From contig NZ_LT821227.1 in the NCBI RefSeq assembly GCF_900169485.1, positions 558,001 to 622,000 of the forward strand: 64,000 nucleotides of DNA, in the 5' to 3' direction. The stretch comes from Phoenicibacter congonensis. Its GTDB lineage: Bacteria; Actinomycetota; Coriobacteriia; Coriobacteriales; Eggerthellaceae. Below are positions 35,278 to 43,193 of this stretch, piece after piece. The position numbers and the translations under genes are program-made. Under the pieces are notes generated by a model. The model ran no database searches. It saw only the letters and a list, made by a program, of their open reading frames with translations, and was not told the DNA's origin. Each line of letters opens with the position of its first letter. The stretch's first letter is position 1.

Positions 35278-36621
35278 ATGAGCGAGCACATTGTTATTAC
35301 CGAAGAACAAAAACAGACGATGCTCAAGAAAGTTGTTGTTTCTTCGTTTTTAGGTAACTTCATTGAATGGTTTGACTACGCGAGCTATTCTTACTTTGCT
35401 GTTACTATCGGACTTGTATTTTTCCCGGAAGGCGATCCGATAGTAACAACAATGTCCGCTTTCGCCGTTTTTGCGCTCTCCTATTTGGTCCGCCCGATTG
35501 GCGGTCTGTTCTGGGGAAACATGGGCGATAAAAAGGGTCGACGGTGGACACTTTCAATTTCGATTCTTGTAATGACCACGGCAACGTTCTTGATTGGCTG
35601 CTTGCCAGGGTATGCAATGATTGGTTTGGCGGCTCCATTTTTGTTGCTTCTGTGCCGTATGACTCAGTCATTCTCCGCTTCTGGTGAATATGCAGGCGCT
35701 TCAACGTTTATTGCTGAGTATGCACCTGTAAAGAAACGCGGTCTTTATGTTTCTGCTGTTCCGGCATCAACCGCAACTGGCCTTCTTGTTGGTTCGTTTT
35801 TTGCAACCACCATGTTTGCAATTTGCGGTGGCGCTGACGCCCCGTTTGTTACTGAGTGGGGATGGAGATTCCCATTCTTGATTGCTCTTCCACTTGGTTG
35901 GATTACTAACTACATCCGAACCCACCTAGCTGACTCTCCAGTTTATGAACAAATGATGGAAGAAGCCGAAGCTGGTGGAAAAGAGGTTGGATCTAAGACT
36001 CCAGTTCGCGATGTTATTCGTAAATATCCAAGAACCACGATTATCTGCTTTGGATCTGCAATTTTGAACGCTATTGGTTTTTATGCAGTGCTTACGTTTA
36101 TGCCTGCATATCTCGAATCTGTTCTCGAGTATGACGCAGCTTCAGCTGGCACAATTACAACGATTGTTCTGTTTGCCTACATCGCGTTCATTTTCATCTC
36201 CGGATGGTTGTCTGACCACTTCGGCAGAAAGAAGATGTTGTTGATTGCTGCGATAGGCTTTGTTGTTTGCACGATTCCTTGCTACATGCTGTTGGCAACG
36301 CTCGAGTTCTATGTCATTCTTGCAGCTGAGTTGTTCATGGCTCTTTTGCTCTGCATTAATGACGGTACACTGGCGAGTTATTTGTCAGAGCAGTTCCCAA
36401 CGGAGGTTCGCTTCACTGGTTTTGCGTTTACGTTTAACCTTGCGAATGGTCTGTTTGGTGGCTCTTGCTCAGCCATTTGCTTGTGGCTCGTAAGCATTAC
36501 GGGTAATCAATTGGCTCCTGGTTTCTACTTCGTCTCAATTGCTGTACTTGCTCTCATTGCGATTATTTTCTCTCGCGAGCAGTCGGGTACAGAGCTTTCG
36601 GAAGTCAAGATCAAGAACTAG
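35278..36621 (+). CDS. MFS transporter, metabolite:H+ symporter (MHS/ProP-like) family
   Basis: A 447-residue protein with about 12 membrane segments. The MHS signature is clear: NFIEWFDYASYSYFA near residue 28, then RPIGGLFWGNMGDKKGRR (loop 2-3), AEYAPVKKRGLYVS and SDHFGRKK in the second half. MHS carriers move zwitterions and carboxylates. Being last in the arc group and with no arcD-type antiporter present, it is the best candidate to carry arginine, ornithine or the guanidino product; this is inference. GGGAGG RBS; a terminator follows. Confidence 0.88.
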   Translation: MSEHIVITEEQKQTMLKKVVVSSFLGNFIEWFDYASYSYFAVTIGLVFFPEGDPIVTTMSAFAVFALSYLVRPIGGLFWGNMGDKKGRRWTLSISILVMTTATFLIGCLPGYAMIGLAAPFLLLLCRMTQSFSASGEYAGASTFIAEYAPVKKRGLYVSAVPASTATGLLVGSFFATTMFAICGGADAPFVTEWGWRFPFLIALPLGWITNYIRTHLADSPVYEQMMEEAEAGGKEVGSKTPVRDVIRKYPRTTIICFGSAILNAIGFYAVLTFMPAYLESVLEYDAASAGTITTIVLFAYIAFIFISGWLSDHFGRKKMLLIAAIGFVVCTIPCYMLLATLEFYVILAAELFMALLLCINDGTLASYLSEQFPTEVRFTGFAFTFNLANGLFGGSCSAICLWLVSITGNQLAPGFYFVSIAVLALIAIIFSREQSGTELSEVKIKN

Positions 36622-36641
36622 GTTTATCTTGAGCGTCATCA

Positions 36642-36815
36642 TGCAACGGTGCCAGCCATAACTGCCGACGAGGTTTGTATCGTTGCTTAACATAGGTGCC
36701 AGCCATAGATGAAACCCCTCCATTGTGCATCGTGTTTGCTGGTGCCAGCCATAAAGAAAAGGCGAGTTATGCTCGCCTTTTCTCTTTTTATCTAGTTAAA
36801 AGGTGCCAGCCATAA
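36642..36815 (+). repeat. Dispersed element, cluster I (4 copies)
   Basis: GGTGCCAGCCATAA(C) at 36651, GGTGCCAGCCATAG at 36694, GGTGCCAGCCATAAAG at 36741 and GGTGCCAGCCATAAAAT at 36802, all plus-strand. The third abuts the MFS terminator stem. From 36816 to 37057 are A+T-rich sequence with a short tandem TTCAGTTTTCA/TTCAGTTTTCA/TTAAGTTTTCA (36922-36950). Confidence 0.88.
36755..36787 (+). terminator. Rho-independent terminator after the MFS gene
   Basis: AGAAAAGGCGAG (36755-36766) pairs perfectly with CTCGCCTTTTCT (36772-36783), 5-base loop, followed by CTTTTTA. The left arm directly follows a dispersed element core. Confidence 0.85.
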
Positions 36816-37012
36816 AATTAACAGCTAAAGCGCCAATCAGCAGAATAAAATCATTCACTGTTGCTTCATCATTTTGTTCATTTTTTATTCAGTTATCAGG
36901 CATTTTATATTCAGTTTTCATTCAGTTTTCATTAAGTTTTCATGCATGCTTTCTTTCTTATTTTTTTGGAATGTTCAAACTAACCTTTAATTCAATGAAA
37001 AACCCTTTGGGG

Positions 37013-37046
37013 AATCCCCAGCAATTGAGAATCCCCAACAATTGAA
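37013..37046 (+). repeat. 17-bp tandem pair just before the transposase gene
   Basis: AATCCCCAGCAATTGAG (37013-37029) is followed directly by AATCCCCAACAATTGAA (37030-37046); the first overlaps the palindrome GGGGAATCCCC. The second runs into the ribosome-binding site AAAGGAAG, so it may be an operator or a transposase-binding site. Confidence 0.6.
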
Positions 37047-37057
37047 AGGAAGTAATT

Positions 37058-37828
37058 ATGGGAAGAAAACCAAGAGTTGAATCGAGCATTCTCGTTCATA
37101 ACATTGGACTTAAGGGGCATAACAGCCAGGTTGTGTTTTACGATGACGAGGACCGGCTAAAATTCATTGAATGTCTTAAGGAAAGCTGCTCGCGCTTTCA
37201 TGTTTTGCTGCTTGGCTATGTTTTGATGAACAATCATGTTCATGCTTTTGTTTATGCTCCAATTGGGAACTGTGCAAGTGTGTTTGAGTCGGTGGGAGCC
37301 ACGTTTGTCCGCTGGTTTAATCGCAAATATGGCAGGTCGGGCACCATCTGGAACGGACGTTTCTGCTCCAAGCCAATAAATTGCCGTCAACAATTGATAG
37401 ATACTGCGGCGTAGATTTTCAATAATCCAGTTAAGGCTAAAGTTGTGCATGATGCTCGCGATTATCGCTGGTCAAGTTTTCGTGAACTAGATGATCCAAA
37501 GATCAACCCCGAGGCCTACAACTTTTTGGACTCTGTAGTGTCTGTCGAGTTTCTTAAAAAATACACTTGCGAACGAGCAAAAATGGATGTCGAACCTGAA
37601 ATTTTTAAACAATGCGAGACTATTCCTAAAGATCCTGTTTCTGAGCTTCATTTAATTGAGATTGTGACAAGGTTCGTAAAAAAGCATAATGTTGGGAGGA
37701 TTCCTTCTCTTCCAGAGAATTTGCTTAGGGCCCTTGTGAAAAAACTTCTCAGTCTTGGTTCTAATGTCACTCAAATTTCCCGAATTACGGGTATTAATCG
37801 GAGGCGCGTTGTTATTCTGAGTTCCTAA
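37058..37828 (+). pseudogene. REP-associated tyrosine transposase (RAYT, Y1/HUH), interrupted by TAG at the catalytic Tyr
   Basis: Reading through one stop gives 256 codons of a RAYT/TnpA-REP protein: N-terminal MGRKPRVES..VHNI..(G)HNSQVVF, the HUH box NNHVHAFVY (His60, His62), W/R block GTIWNGRFCSKP, then IDTAA-stop-IFNNPVKAKVV and DYRWSSF. In homologues this last segment reads (Y)I.NNPV(K/R)A, the Tyr being the nucleophile; here codon 119 is TAG (37412-37414). A C-terminal helix-turn-helix-like end follows (SNVTQISRITGINRRRV). The gene is otherwise intact in frame with RBS GAAAGGAAG. Probably inactive unless the stop is suppressed. Single-domain proteins of this type mobilise or maintain REP hairpins. 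Confidence 0.9.
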
Positions 37829-37876
37829 CCTCCAGTTCATTCCCCGATATTCCCGCATTGTGTGACGACAAAGACT

Positions 37877-38395
37877 ATGGTGACAGCCATGCAGATGGAA
37901 TTACCGTGCAGATGAGACACCACATGGATGGGGGCAGCCATTCGGATGAAATAGACATGCAGAAGTGACAGCCATTCGGAGGGAACAACCTTTCAGTTGT
38001 GACAACCCATGCAGACGGCATAGTGCAAATTGGGTTTTTGTTGACGCTTGTTTGGCGATTCTAGTTTTGTTGTTTGACACTCGTTGCTATAATCTCAGCG
38101 GCATTGATAAGGTGGCGAATTGACTTACACTATGGTGTCCACACTGTGGTGCCAACCCTTGTTTGGTGAGTTTTGTTGTTTGGTTTTGGTTTTGTTGTTT
38201 GCACTCGTCGCTATGATCTCTGTGGCATTGATCAGGTAGCGAAGTTAGTTACACCATGGTGTCCACACTGTGGTGCCAACCCTTATTTGGTGAGTTTTGT
38301 TGTTTGCACTCGTTGCTATGATCTCTGCGGCAATGATAAGGTGGCGAATTGACTTACAATATGGTGTCCGCACTGTGGTGCCAACCCTAATGAAA
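37877..38395 (+). repeat. Dispersed element, cluster J, with a three-copy direct repeat of about 105-124 bp
   Basis: The 600-bp gap after the transposase has no gene. First come variants ATGGTGACAGCCATGCAGATGG, GGGGGCAGCCATTCGGATG, GTGACAGCCATTCGGA and GTGACAACCCATGCAGA (37878-38010). Then three direct repeats aligned on CACTCGTTGCTAT at 38078, 38202 and 38307. Each runs through AAGGTGGCGAATTGACTTACA and ends GGTGTCCACACTGTGGTGCCAACCCT (core at about 38150, 38271, 38377), all plus-strand. Confidence 0.85.
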
Positions 38396-38396
38396 A

Positions 38397-38420
38397 TTGT
38401 CGATGGAAATGCACTACAAT
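38397..38420 (+). promoter_or_regulatory. Possible -10 box for a leaderless patatin transcript
   Basis: TACAAT at 38415-38420 lies 7 bp before the ATG at 38428, and no ribosome-binding site is visible between them, as in leaderless genes. The -35 is not convincing (TTGTCG at 38397 is too close). Confidence 0.3.
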
Positions 38421-38427
38421 ATGTTGA

Positions 38428-39333
38428 ATGAATCAGCACAAAAAATATCGCGAACTTCCAGAAATTCCTTCGGGGAAAGCGAGTGGGACGATTACTCCTG
38501 GTTGCGCGGTTATTGAAGGGGGCGCTTTGCGAGGTGTCTACTCGCAGGGTGTTCTTGATGCGCTCATGGAAAATGACATAAATATGCAGACAGTCGTTGG
38601 TGTGTCTGCTGGTGCTTTGGCTGGAATGTGTTACGTCGCTGGGGACATCGGGCGTGGAATTCGTATAAATCTCAATTATCGGAAAGATCCACGCTATGTT
38701 GGGTTTGTCCCTTTGGTGACTGATTCCGGGATTTTTGGCATAGATTTCATTCTGAATGAAACCCCTAAAGAGTACACGTTTGATTACGAGCGATTTTTTT
38801 CTCCAGAGCGCCGATTTGCGGCCGTTGCTACTGATTGCGAAACCGGTGAGCCTGTTGTTTTTGAGCGCGGAAGATGCTCAAACATTTTTCAAGCAGTACG
38901 TGCGTCGGCATCAATGCCATTTATATCTAAGCCTGTCACCATTGACGGGAAGCCCTATCTCGACGGAGGATGTTCGAGAAGTAACCCTTGGGAGTGGGCT
39001 TTGAACGAAGGTTTTGAGAAGATTTTGTTGATTCGGAACCGTCCATTGGGTTTCAGATGTCCAGACAAATTGAATCACATGGCGCATTTTTATGACAAAA
39101 AATTTCCCAATCTAGCCAGCGTGTTAGAGCGTGACAACCTTGAGTATTCTCGCGAAAGCAAGGATGGAGAGCAAGCAGCAAAAGATGGCAAGGTGTTTCT
39201 CCTTTGCCCTGGCACCAATGAAACTGTGGGGCGCTTAGAGAAAGATACCGAGCGTTTAAAGCTCTTTTATTGGTTGGGTTACTACGAAACACTAGAAAAA
39301 ATTGATGACATTAAAAAATATCTAGAGGTCTAG
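38428..39333 (+). CDS. Patatin-like phospholipase
   Basis: A 301-residue cytoplasmic patatin: oxyanion block EGGALRGVYSQGVLD (residues about 30-44), the nucleophile elbow GVSAG (Ser60) and the catalytic-dyad Asp in LDGG (about residue 173). This is the RssA/YlbK-type single-domain hydrolase of lipids; the physiological substrate is unknown. Translation probably starts at ATG 38428 without a leader. It is 13 bp before the DUF4418 gene and so may be co-transcribed with the radical SAM cluster. Confidence 0.9.
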   Translation: MNQHKKYRELPEIPSGKASGTITPGCAVIEGGALRGVYSQGVLDALMENDINMQTVVGVSAGALAGMCYVAGDIGRGIRINLNYRKDPRYVGFVPLVTDSGIFGIDFILNETPKEYTFDYERFFSPERRFAAVATDCETGEPVVFERGRCSNIFQAVRASASMPFISKPVTIDGKPYLDGGCSRSNPWEWALNEGFEKILLIRNRPLGFRCPDKLNHMAHFYDKKFPNLASVLERDNLEYSRESKDGEQAAKDGKVFLLCPGTNETVGRLEKDTERLKLFYWLGYYETLEKIDDIKKYLEV

Positions 39334-39346
39334 AAAGGTAGTTTTA

Positions 39347-39787
39347 ATGAATGATTTGAAGTGGAGAATTTTGAGTGCAATCAATTTCGTAGCTTTTTTG
39401 GCGGCGTTTCTTTTTGCCTTGCGTATGGGCGGTTGCACTGGCGAAGTCGAGCTCGCATCAGGTGCTACAGCGCCGATGAAATGCCACTGGACATTTGTCG
39501 CGGTTACTCTCGTCTCTTTGATTGGCATTACTTTGGTCGTTTGCTCAACATACATTAATGAGCGCATGGCGCGCATGTGTTGCATGGTGGGCCTGTTTGT
39601 CACCATTTTCGTAATATGTGTTCTCATGACCTCGTTCGGCATTGGCGTTTGCTCTAGCGCGATGCATTGCCACAACACAAGGCTGGCTGTTCTAATTTGC
39701 ATGGGGGTTTCGCTTGTAGTTTCGATAATTTCGTTCGTTAAGGCAAATAAATTCAACGAACTTGAAGTCCCAAAGCAAACGGTCTAG
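39347..39787 (+). CDS. DUF4418 family membrane protein
   Basis: A 146-residue protein with four membrane segments (about 9-27, 47-67, 76-97, 112-131) and the family-like motif PMKCHWTF with Cys and His next to the second segment, plus other Cys/His (GGCTG, CSSAMHCHN). I assign it to DUF4418 from this pattern. Function is unknown; to my recollection such proteins lie beside FtsX-type ABC transporters and radical SAM genes, exactly as here. AGAAAGG RBS; the stop is 8 bp from the next start. Confidence 0.7.
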   Translation: MNDLKWRILSAINFVAFLAAFLFALRMGGCTGEVELASGATAPMKCHWTFVAVTLVSLIGITLVVCSTYINERMARMCCMVGLFVTIFVICVLMTSFGIGVCSSAMHCHNTRLAVLICMGVSLVVSIISFVKANKFNELEVPKQTV

Positions 39788-39795
39788 ATCGAAAC

Positions 39796-40785
39796 TTGAC
39801 TATTCAAGAAACAATTTCAAGATTAATGAGAGGAGAAGCTGTTTCCCAGAGGGAGATAGCTTCTTTGCTTATGGTTGACCCTTTTTCTAGTGATGCTGAG
39901 AAAATCAATAAATATGCCTTTGACGTTGGCTATTGCGCTGCTAAGGGGAAAATGCATGTGTTTGGACAAATTGGTGTTGACAATAGTGTTTGTCCTGTGA
40001 ATTGCAAGTATTGTGCTTTTGCTCTAGATAATTTTAGGCTCCAGGGCGAATTTTCTGAAAGGTTAAAGTTAAGGATTGCAGAGCATAACAAGTGTTCGAA
40101 ACTGTCGTCAGAAGAGTTTATCTATCATTTGCATTCATTTAATGAAGCAAAGGTTGATGCTGTTAGTCTCATGGGAACGGCTGCGCTTCCTTTCAATGAG
40201 TTTCTTGATTTTGTGGTGACTGCAAGAAATATCTTAAATCCTGAAATAGGAGTTATTGTTAATTACCGCGACATGACCCTTGATGACCTCTCGAGATTAA
40301 AAGTAGCTGGTGCAACTTGTGTATACCACTCACTTCGAATTCGTGAGGGAGAGATTACGGGTGCCAACCCTAATTTACGGCGCCAAACTATTAAGAACGT
40401 AAAATTGATTAGATTCGACTTAATGAATGGCGTTGAGCCCGTGTGGGAGCCTTTTGATGAGGCCCTTGCTATGGATATAGCCGACAGAATCCTTGAGGTG
40501 GCAAGTAATAATCCTTGGGCGACTGGTGTTTGTGGATTGTGTGAGGTTGATGGCATTAATTTTGAGGGTAAAACTCCTTCGGTTGAGAGGGTGCAGCTTG
40601 TAGCTTCAATTTTGCGATTGGTTTGCGGTTTAAAGGTTCCAATTGGTTGTGTCGGAGGCGTAGCTTGGGTTGATGCTGGACAAGACCCTAGAGAGCGTGG
40701 GTATTCTGATTCTAGGGAGCACATCATTCGAGAAACCGAAAAAGCGAGAGCCGCAATGTCCTCTAAGGGCTGGCACCTGTATTAG
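39796..40785 (+). CDS. Radical SAM protein, biotin synthase-like (first copy)
   Basis: A 329-residue radical SAM TIM-barrel enzyme. Cluster-binding CPVNCKYC (CxxxCxxC, about residues 66-73) follows VFGQIGVDNSV as in BioB-like proteins; MGTAALPF and the C-terminal VGGVAWVDAGQDPRERGY resemble the second copy at 47.8 kb (GTYPMGK; NLAWAEMGSNPRD). The substrate is unknown, and it lacks biotin-gene neighbours. TTG 39796 is the start given, with weak ribosome binding, so an ATG at 39826 is an alternative. The last codons (KGWHLY) contain a reversed element core, and the 44-bp gene end is duplicated downstream. Confidence 0.8.
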   Translation: MTIQETISRLMRGEAVSQREIASLLMVDPFSSDAEKINKYAFDVGYCAAKGKMHVFGQIGVDNSVCPVNCKYCAFALDNFRLQGEFSERLKLRIAEHNKCSKLSSEEFIYHLHSFNEAKVDAVSLMGTAALPFNEFLDFVVTARNILNPEIGVIVNYRDMTLDDLSRLKVAGATCVYHSLRIREGEITGANPNLRRQTIKNVKLIRFDLMNGVEPVWEPFDEALAMDIADRILEVASNNPWATGVCGLCEVDGINFEGKTPSVERVQLVASILRLVCGLKVPIGCVGGVAWVDAGQDPRERGYSDSREHIIRETEKARAAMSSKGWHLY

Positions 40786-40790
40786 CTCAC
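40747..40790. repeat. Direct duplication of the radical SAM gene 3' end (copy 1 of 2)
   Basis: AGAGCCGCAATGTCCTCTAA...CTGTATTAGCTCAC, the last 39 bp of the gene plus 5 bp, recurs at 40934-40977 with one mismatch (offset 187). Confidence 0.9.
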
Positions 40791-40849
40791 TTGTGGTTTA
40801 GAAGACAGTCGCTGAATACAAAAGTCGCTTTGACTTCACAGTTCTTTTA

Positions 40850-40977
40850 ATATGGCTGGCACCATTGTGCTGACCCCATTGCATAAATTATGGCATGCAT
40901 AAGTTATGGCTGGCACCAGTGTGTTAGTGTGTTAGAGCCGCAAAGTCCTCTAAGGGCTGGCACCTGTATTAGCTCAC
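40850..40977 (-). repeat. Dispersed element, cluster K (3 reversed copies) with copy 2 of the gene-end duplication
   Basis: On plus: ATATGGCTGGCACCATTG at 40851, TTATGGCTGGCACCAGTG at 40903, and the duplicated gene-end piece with GGGCTGGCACCTG at 40955. This fills the gap (40786-40982) between the convergent radical SAM and ABC ATPase genes. Confidence 0.85.
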
Positions 40978-40982
40978 ACTGC

Positions 40983-41636
40983 CTATATGTGGATAATCTC
41001 GTCAGCGAGTTTTGCAACCGATTCATCATGTGTTGCATACAGCAGAGCAGCGGTGCCAGCCTTAACTGGCTCAAAAAGTGACTCAATCACCGTCTGCTTA
41101 TTTTTTTCATCGAGATCGTTTGTTGGCTCGTCTGCAATGATGAGTTCTGGGTTTAAGAAAAGGGCTCTTGCACAGGCAATCCTTCTTTTCTGACCGATTG
41201 ATAGTTGGTTTGGAAAGTAATATTTTCTCTCATACAGTCCAAATCTTTCAAGCAATGCATCTGCTTGTTTTGAGATCTCTTCTTTGTTCAGTCTTGATTC
41301 TGCTTTGTTAAAAAAAGCGGGTAGGCAAACGTTGTCGTTTGCACGAAGTGTTCCACAGAGCTGTGTGTGTTGAAAAAGGAAGCCTATAGTCTCGCTGCGC
41401 AACTTGCTCTTTTGGTCGTCGTTTAGAGCAGTTGTTTCAACTCCATTTATATACACATTTCCTGCCGTGGGAGCGAGCAAGAGCCCTGCTATTGAAAGGA
41501 GTGTCGACTTACCTTTCCCCGACGGGGCCATAACGCAGAGACTCTTCCCCTTTTCGAGTTCAAATGAAATGTCGTTAAGTATTTGCTCTGAATATTCTTT
41601 TGATATGTTTTCTAATTTAAGAACTGGTTCAGCCAT
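40983..41636 (-). CDS. ABC transporter ATP-binding protein (MacB/LolD type)
   Basis: A 217-residue ATPase: Walker A APSGKGKST, Q-loop FLFQHTQL, signature LSIGQKRR (a divergent LSGGQ), Walker B LIIADEPTNDLDEK and switch THDE. It belongs to the MacB/LolD/FtsE class that pairs with FtsX-type permeases, and such a permease lies upstream. The start MAEPVLKLE at 41636 was chosen; the frame stays open to 41687 only because it reads through a dispersed element (MAPFHNEN), so that extension is unlikely. Confidence 0.9.
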   Translation of the reverse strand: MAEPVLKLENISKEYSEQILNDISFELEKGKSLCVMAPSGKGKSTLLSIAGLLLAPTAGNVYINGVETTALNDDQKSKLRSETIGFLFQHTQLCGTLRANDNVCLPAFFNKAESRLNKEEISKQADALLERFGLYERKYYFPNQLSIGQKRRIACARALFLNPELIIADEPTNDLDEKNKQTVIESLFEPVKAGTAALLYATHDESVAKLADEIIHI

Positions 41637-41984
41637 TTTTACTCTTTCTGCTCTATCTGCTTTGTTCTCATTATGAAATGGTGCCAACCATGGGTTGACT
41701 GCTTTTTATTACAGTGCCAACTCTTGTTTTTGTTTTTTTAACTCCTAGAAAAGGTGACAACCCTTTTCTTTATTCAGAATTTCTTACTTTCTATCCAACA
41801 CATAGGTGCCAACCATAATGTTCAACCATAATGTTCAATCTGCTTTAAAGCTTTTGTTTCTTTATTCCTCAATTTGTCCTGTAGGTTTTGCTTGCTTTTT
41901 GTACGTTAAAACCATTAGTCACGCGGTGCCAACCATAATATTAGGCGCTAAGCCAATTACCCGCATTCCGTGAAGACATCGCCT
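41637..41984 (+). repeat. Dispersed element, cluster L (about 5 copies)
   Basis: The gap between the permease and its ATPase holds GGTGCCAACCATGG at 41680, GTGCCAACTCTTG at 41715, GGTGACAACCC at 41754, GGTGCCAACCATAATGTTCAACCATAA at 41806 and GGTGCCAACCATAATA at 41925, all on plus, opposite to the genes. No other feature seen. Confidence 0.85.
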
Positions 41985-43193
41985 TTAACCTATGTCAACC
42001 TGATTCATTGCTGATGCGGGGTCGATGTTTGAAGACTGCCTTAGTGGCGGAATTATAGCAAGTAAAGTCACAATGAAGAAAACCAAAACTATAACAAGAA
42101 TCCCAATTGTCATTTGTGCAGGATCTAGCGGGGAGAATGGGAAAGCAGTGTTTTTCTGCATGGTTTGCAGCATGGCGTAATAGATTGTAAACCCAAGTGC
42201 GCCGCCGATAATTGCTCCAACACCAGTTAGGAAAAAAGCTTCCCCGCAAATGAGAGATGCAAGGTTCGATTTTGTTGCACCGAGCGCTCTGAACAGAGCC
42301 AGCTCACTTCTTCTGTCCCAAACAAGAGTTGAAAATCTTGCTACGAGCTGAAGCACAGATGCGAAGATTAGCGCAATCGCACAACCAAGCATGACGGCAA
42401 ATATTACATCGAAGCTTTTTTGTGTCTTTTCAAGTACGGAAGATTGCACTAATGTAACGTAGTTGCCAGGCGCATATCTTTTGATTTTGCCTGCAATTGA
42501 AGACGCCTTCTGGGGGTCGGTTTTCACAAGAATCGCACTGCAGAGCGTGTCAGGATCGCCGTATTTTTCCCACAAATGATTGAATTCCTGTGTTTCTTTC
42601 GACATTTCACGAACAGCTTTTCTGTTCATGATAATTGAGCTGTCCAGATAGGTTCCTGTGGGCGCAAGCGTAGACTTTACTACCACATCATGACCAAGAA
42701 TGAGGCCCTTTCCGCGTTTGTAGCCTGAAACATTTGCTCCAACTATCACTTCATCATCGGCTAAGTCACCGCTAAATTGAGTTTCGCAAAAAGGCTTAAT
42801 AACCCAGTCAGTTGTCGCATCGTATCCAATGATTTTTGTTGCCTCGTCAGGCGAACAGCATGCTTGCCCGAGTGTTTGTCCATAAAATTGCGTTGTTACT
42901 GCATCGACGCCATCAACTTGGCGAATTTGATCAGCAATCGACTCGTCGATGTATGCACTGACAGGTGCACCTGTGAAAAGGATGTCTGTGTCTTCGAGCT
43001 GGTCCTCCGCGTCGCTGGGGACGCATAAAATTTGAGCACCTGAGCGCTCCTCGCTAAGTTCAATGCCCTGGTAAACTCCTCCTCCGAGGAGCAAAAGTGC
43101 TACGAATGCGGCTACGCTAACAGCAATGGTGGCGCAAAGAGCGATGCTCTGAACTTTCCTTTGTTTTACGCTTTGTATTACTAACCTGAACAT
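41985..43193 (-). CDS. ABC transporter permease, FtsX/MacB type
   Basis: A 402-residue permease with one N-terminal membrane segment (about 17-39), an extracytoplasmic domain of about 230 residues with several Cys, and three C-terminal segments (about 266-285, 320-345, 360-385). The ERRSEL-like WDRRSELALFRALGATKS block is typical of FtsX/MacB. These systems do not import classical solutes; they usually extrude or mechanically couple envelope substrates. It forms a pair with the ATPase downstream. Start ATG 43193 with GAGAAAG upstream. Confidence 0.88.
   Translation of the reverse strand: MFRLVIQSVKQRKVQSIALCATIAVSVAAFVALLLLGGGVYQGIELSEERSGAQILCVPSDAEDQLEDTDILFTGAPVSAYIDESIADQIRQVDGVDAVTTQFYGQTLGQACCSPDEATKIIGYDATTDWVIKPFCETQFSGDLADDEVIVGANVSGYKRGKGLILGHDVVVKSTLAPTGTYLDSSIIMNRKAVREMSKETQEFNHLWEKYGDPDTLCSAILVKTDPQKASSIAGKIKRYAPGNYVTLVQSSVLEKTQKSFDVIFAVMLGCAIALIFASVLQLVARFSTLVWDRRSELALFRALGATKSNLASLICGEAFFLTGVGAIIGGALGFTIYYAMLQTMQKNTAFPFSPLDPAQMTIGILVIVLVFFIVTLLAIIPPLRQSSNIDPASAMNQVDIG

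Noticed and set aside
37412-37414. TAG decoded as pyrrolysine in the transposase
   Set aside because: Nothing in the window suggests a pyl system, and the residue expected is Tyr; a nonsense mutation is simpler.
40350-40375. GGTGCCAACCCTAA within the first radical SAM gene
   Set aside because: It encodes TGANPN at a place where the second radical SAM protein has the same length, so it is not an insertion; probably chance codon use (also AGAN at 48101 and 48628).
41050-41070. GGTGCCAGCCTTAAC inside the ABC ATPase gene
   Set aside because: It encodes VKAGTA just before the switch His region with normal spacing to THDE; no inserted residues.
41637-41687. Extended N-terminus of the MacB-type ATPase
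   Set aside because: The extra 17 residues are coded by a dispersed element and its flank; the internal ATG gives the normal ABC N-terminus.
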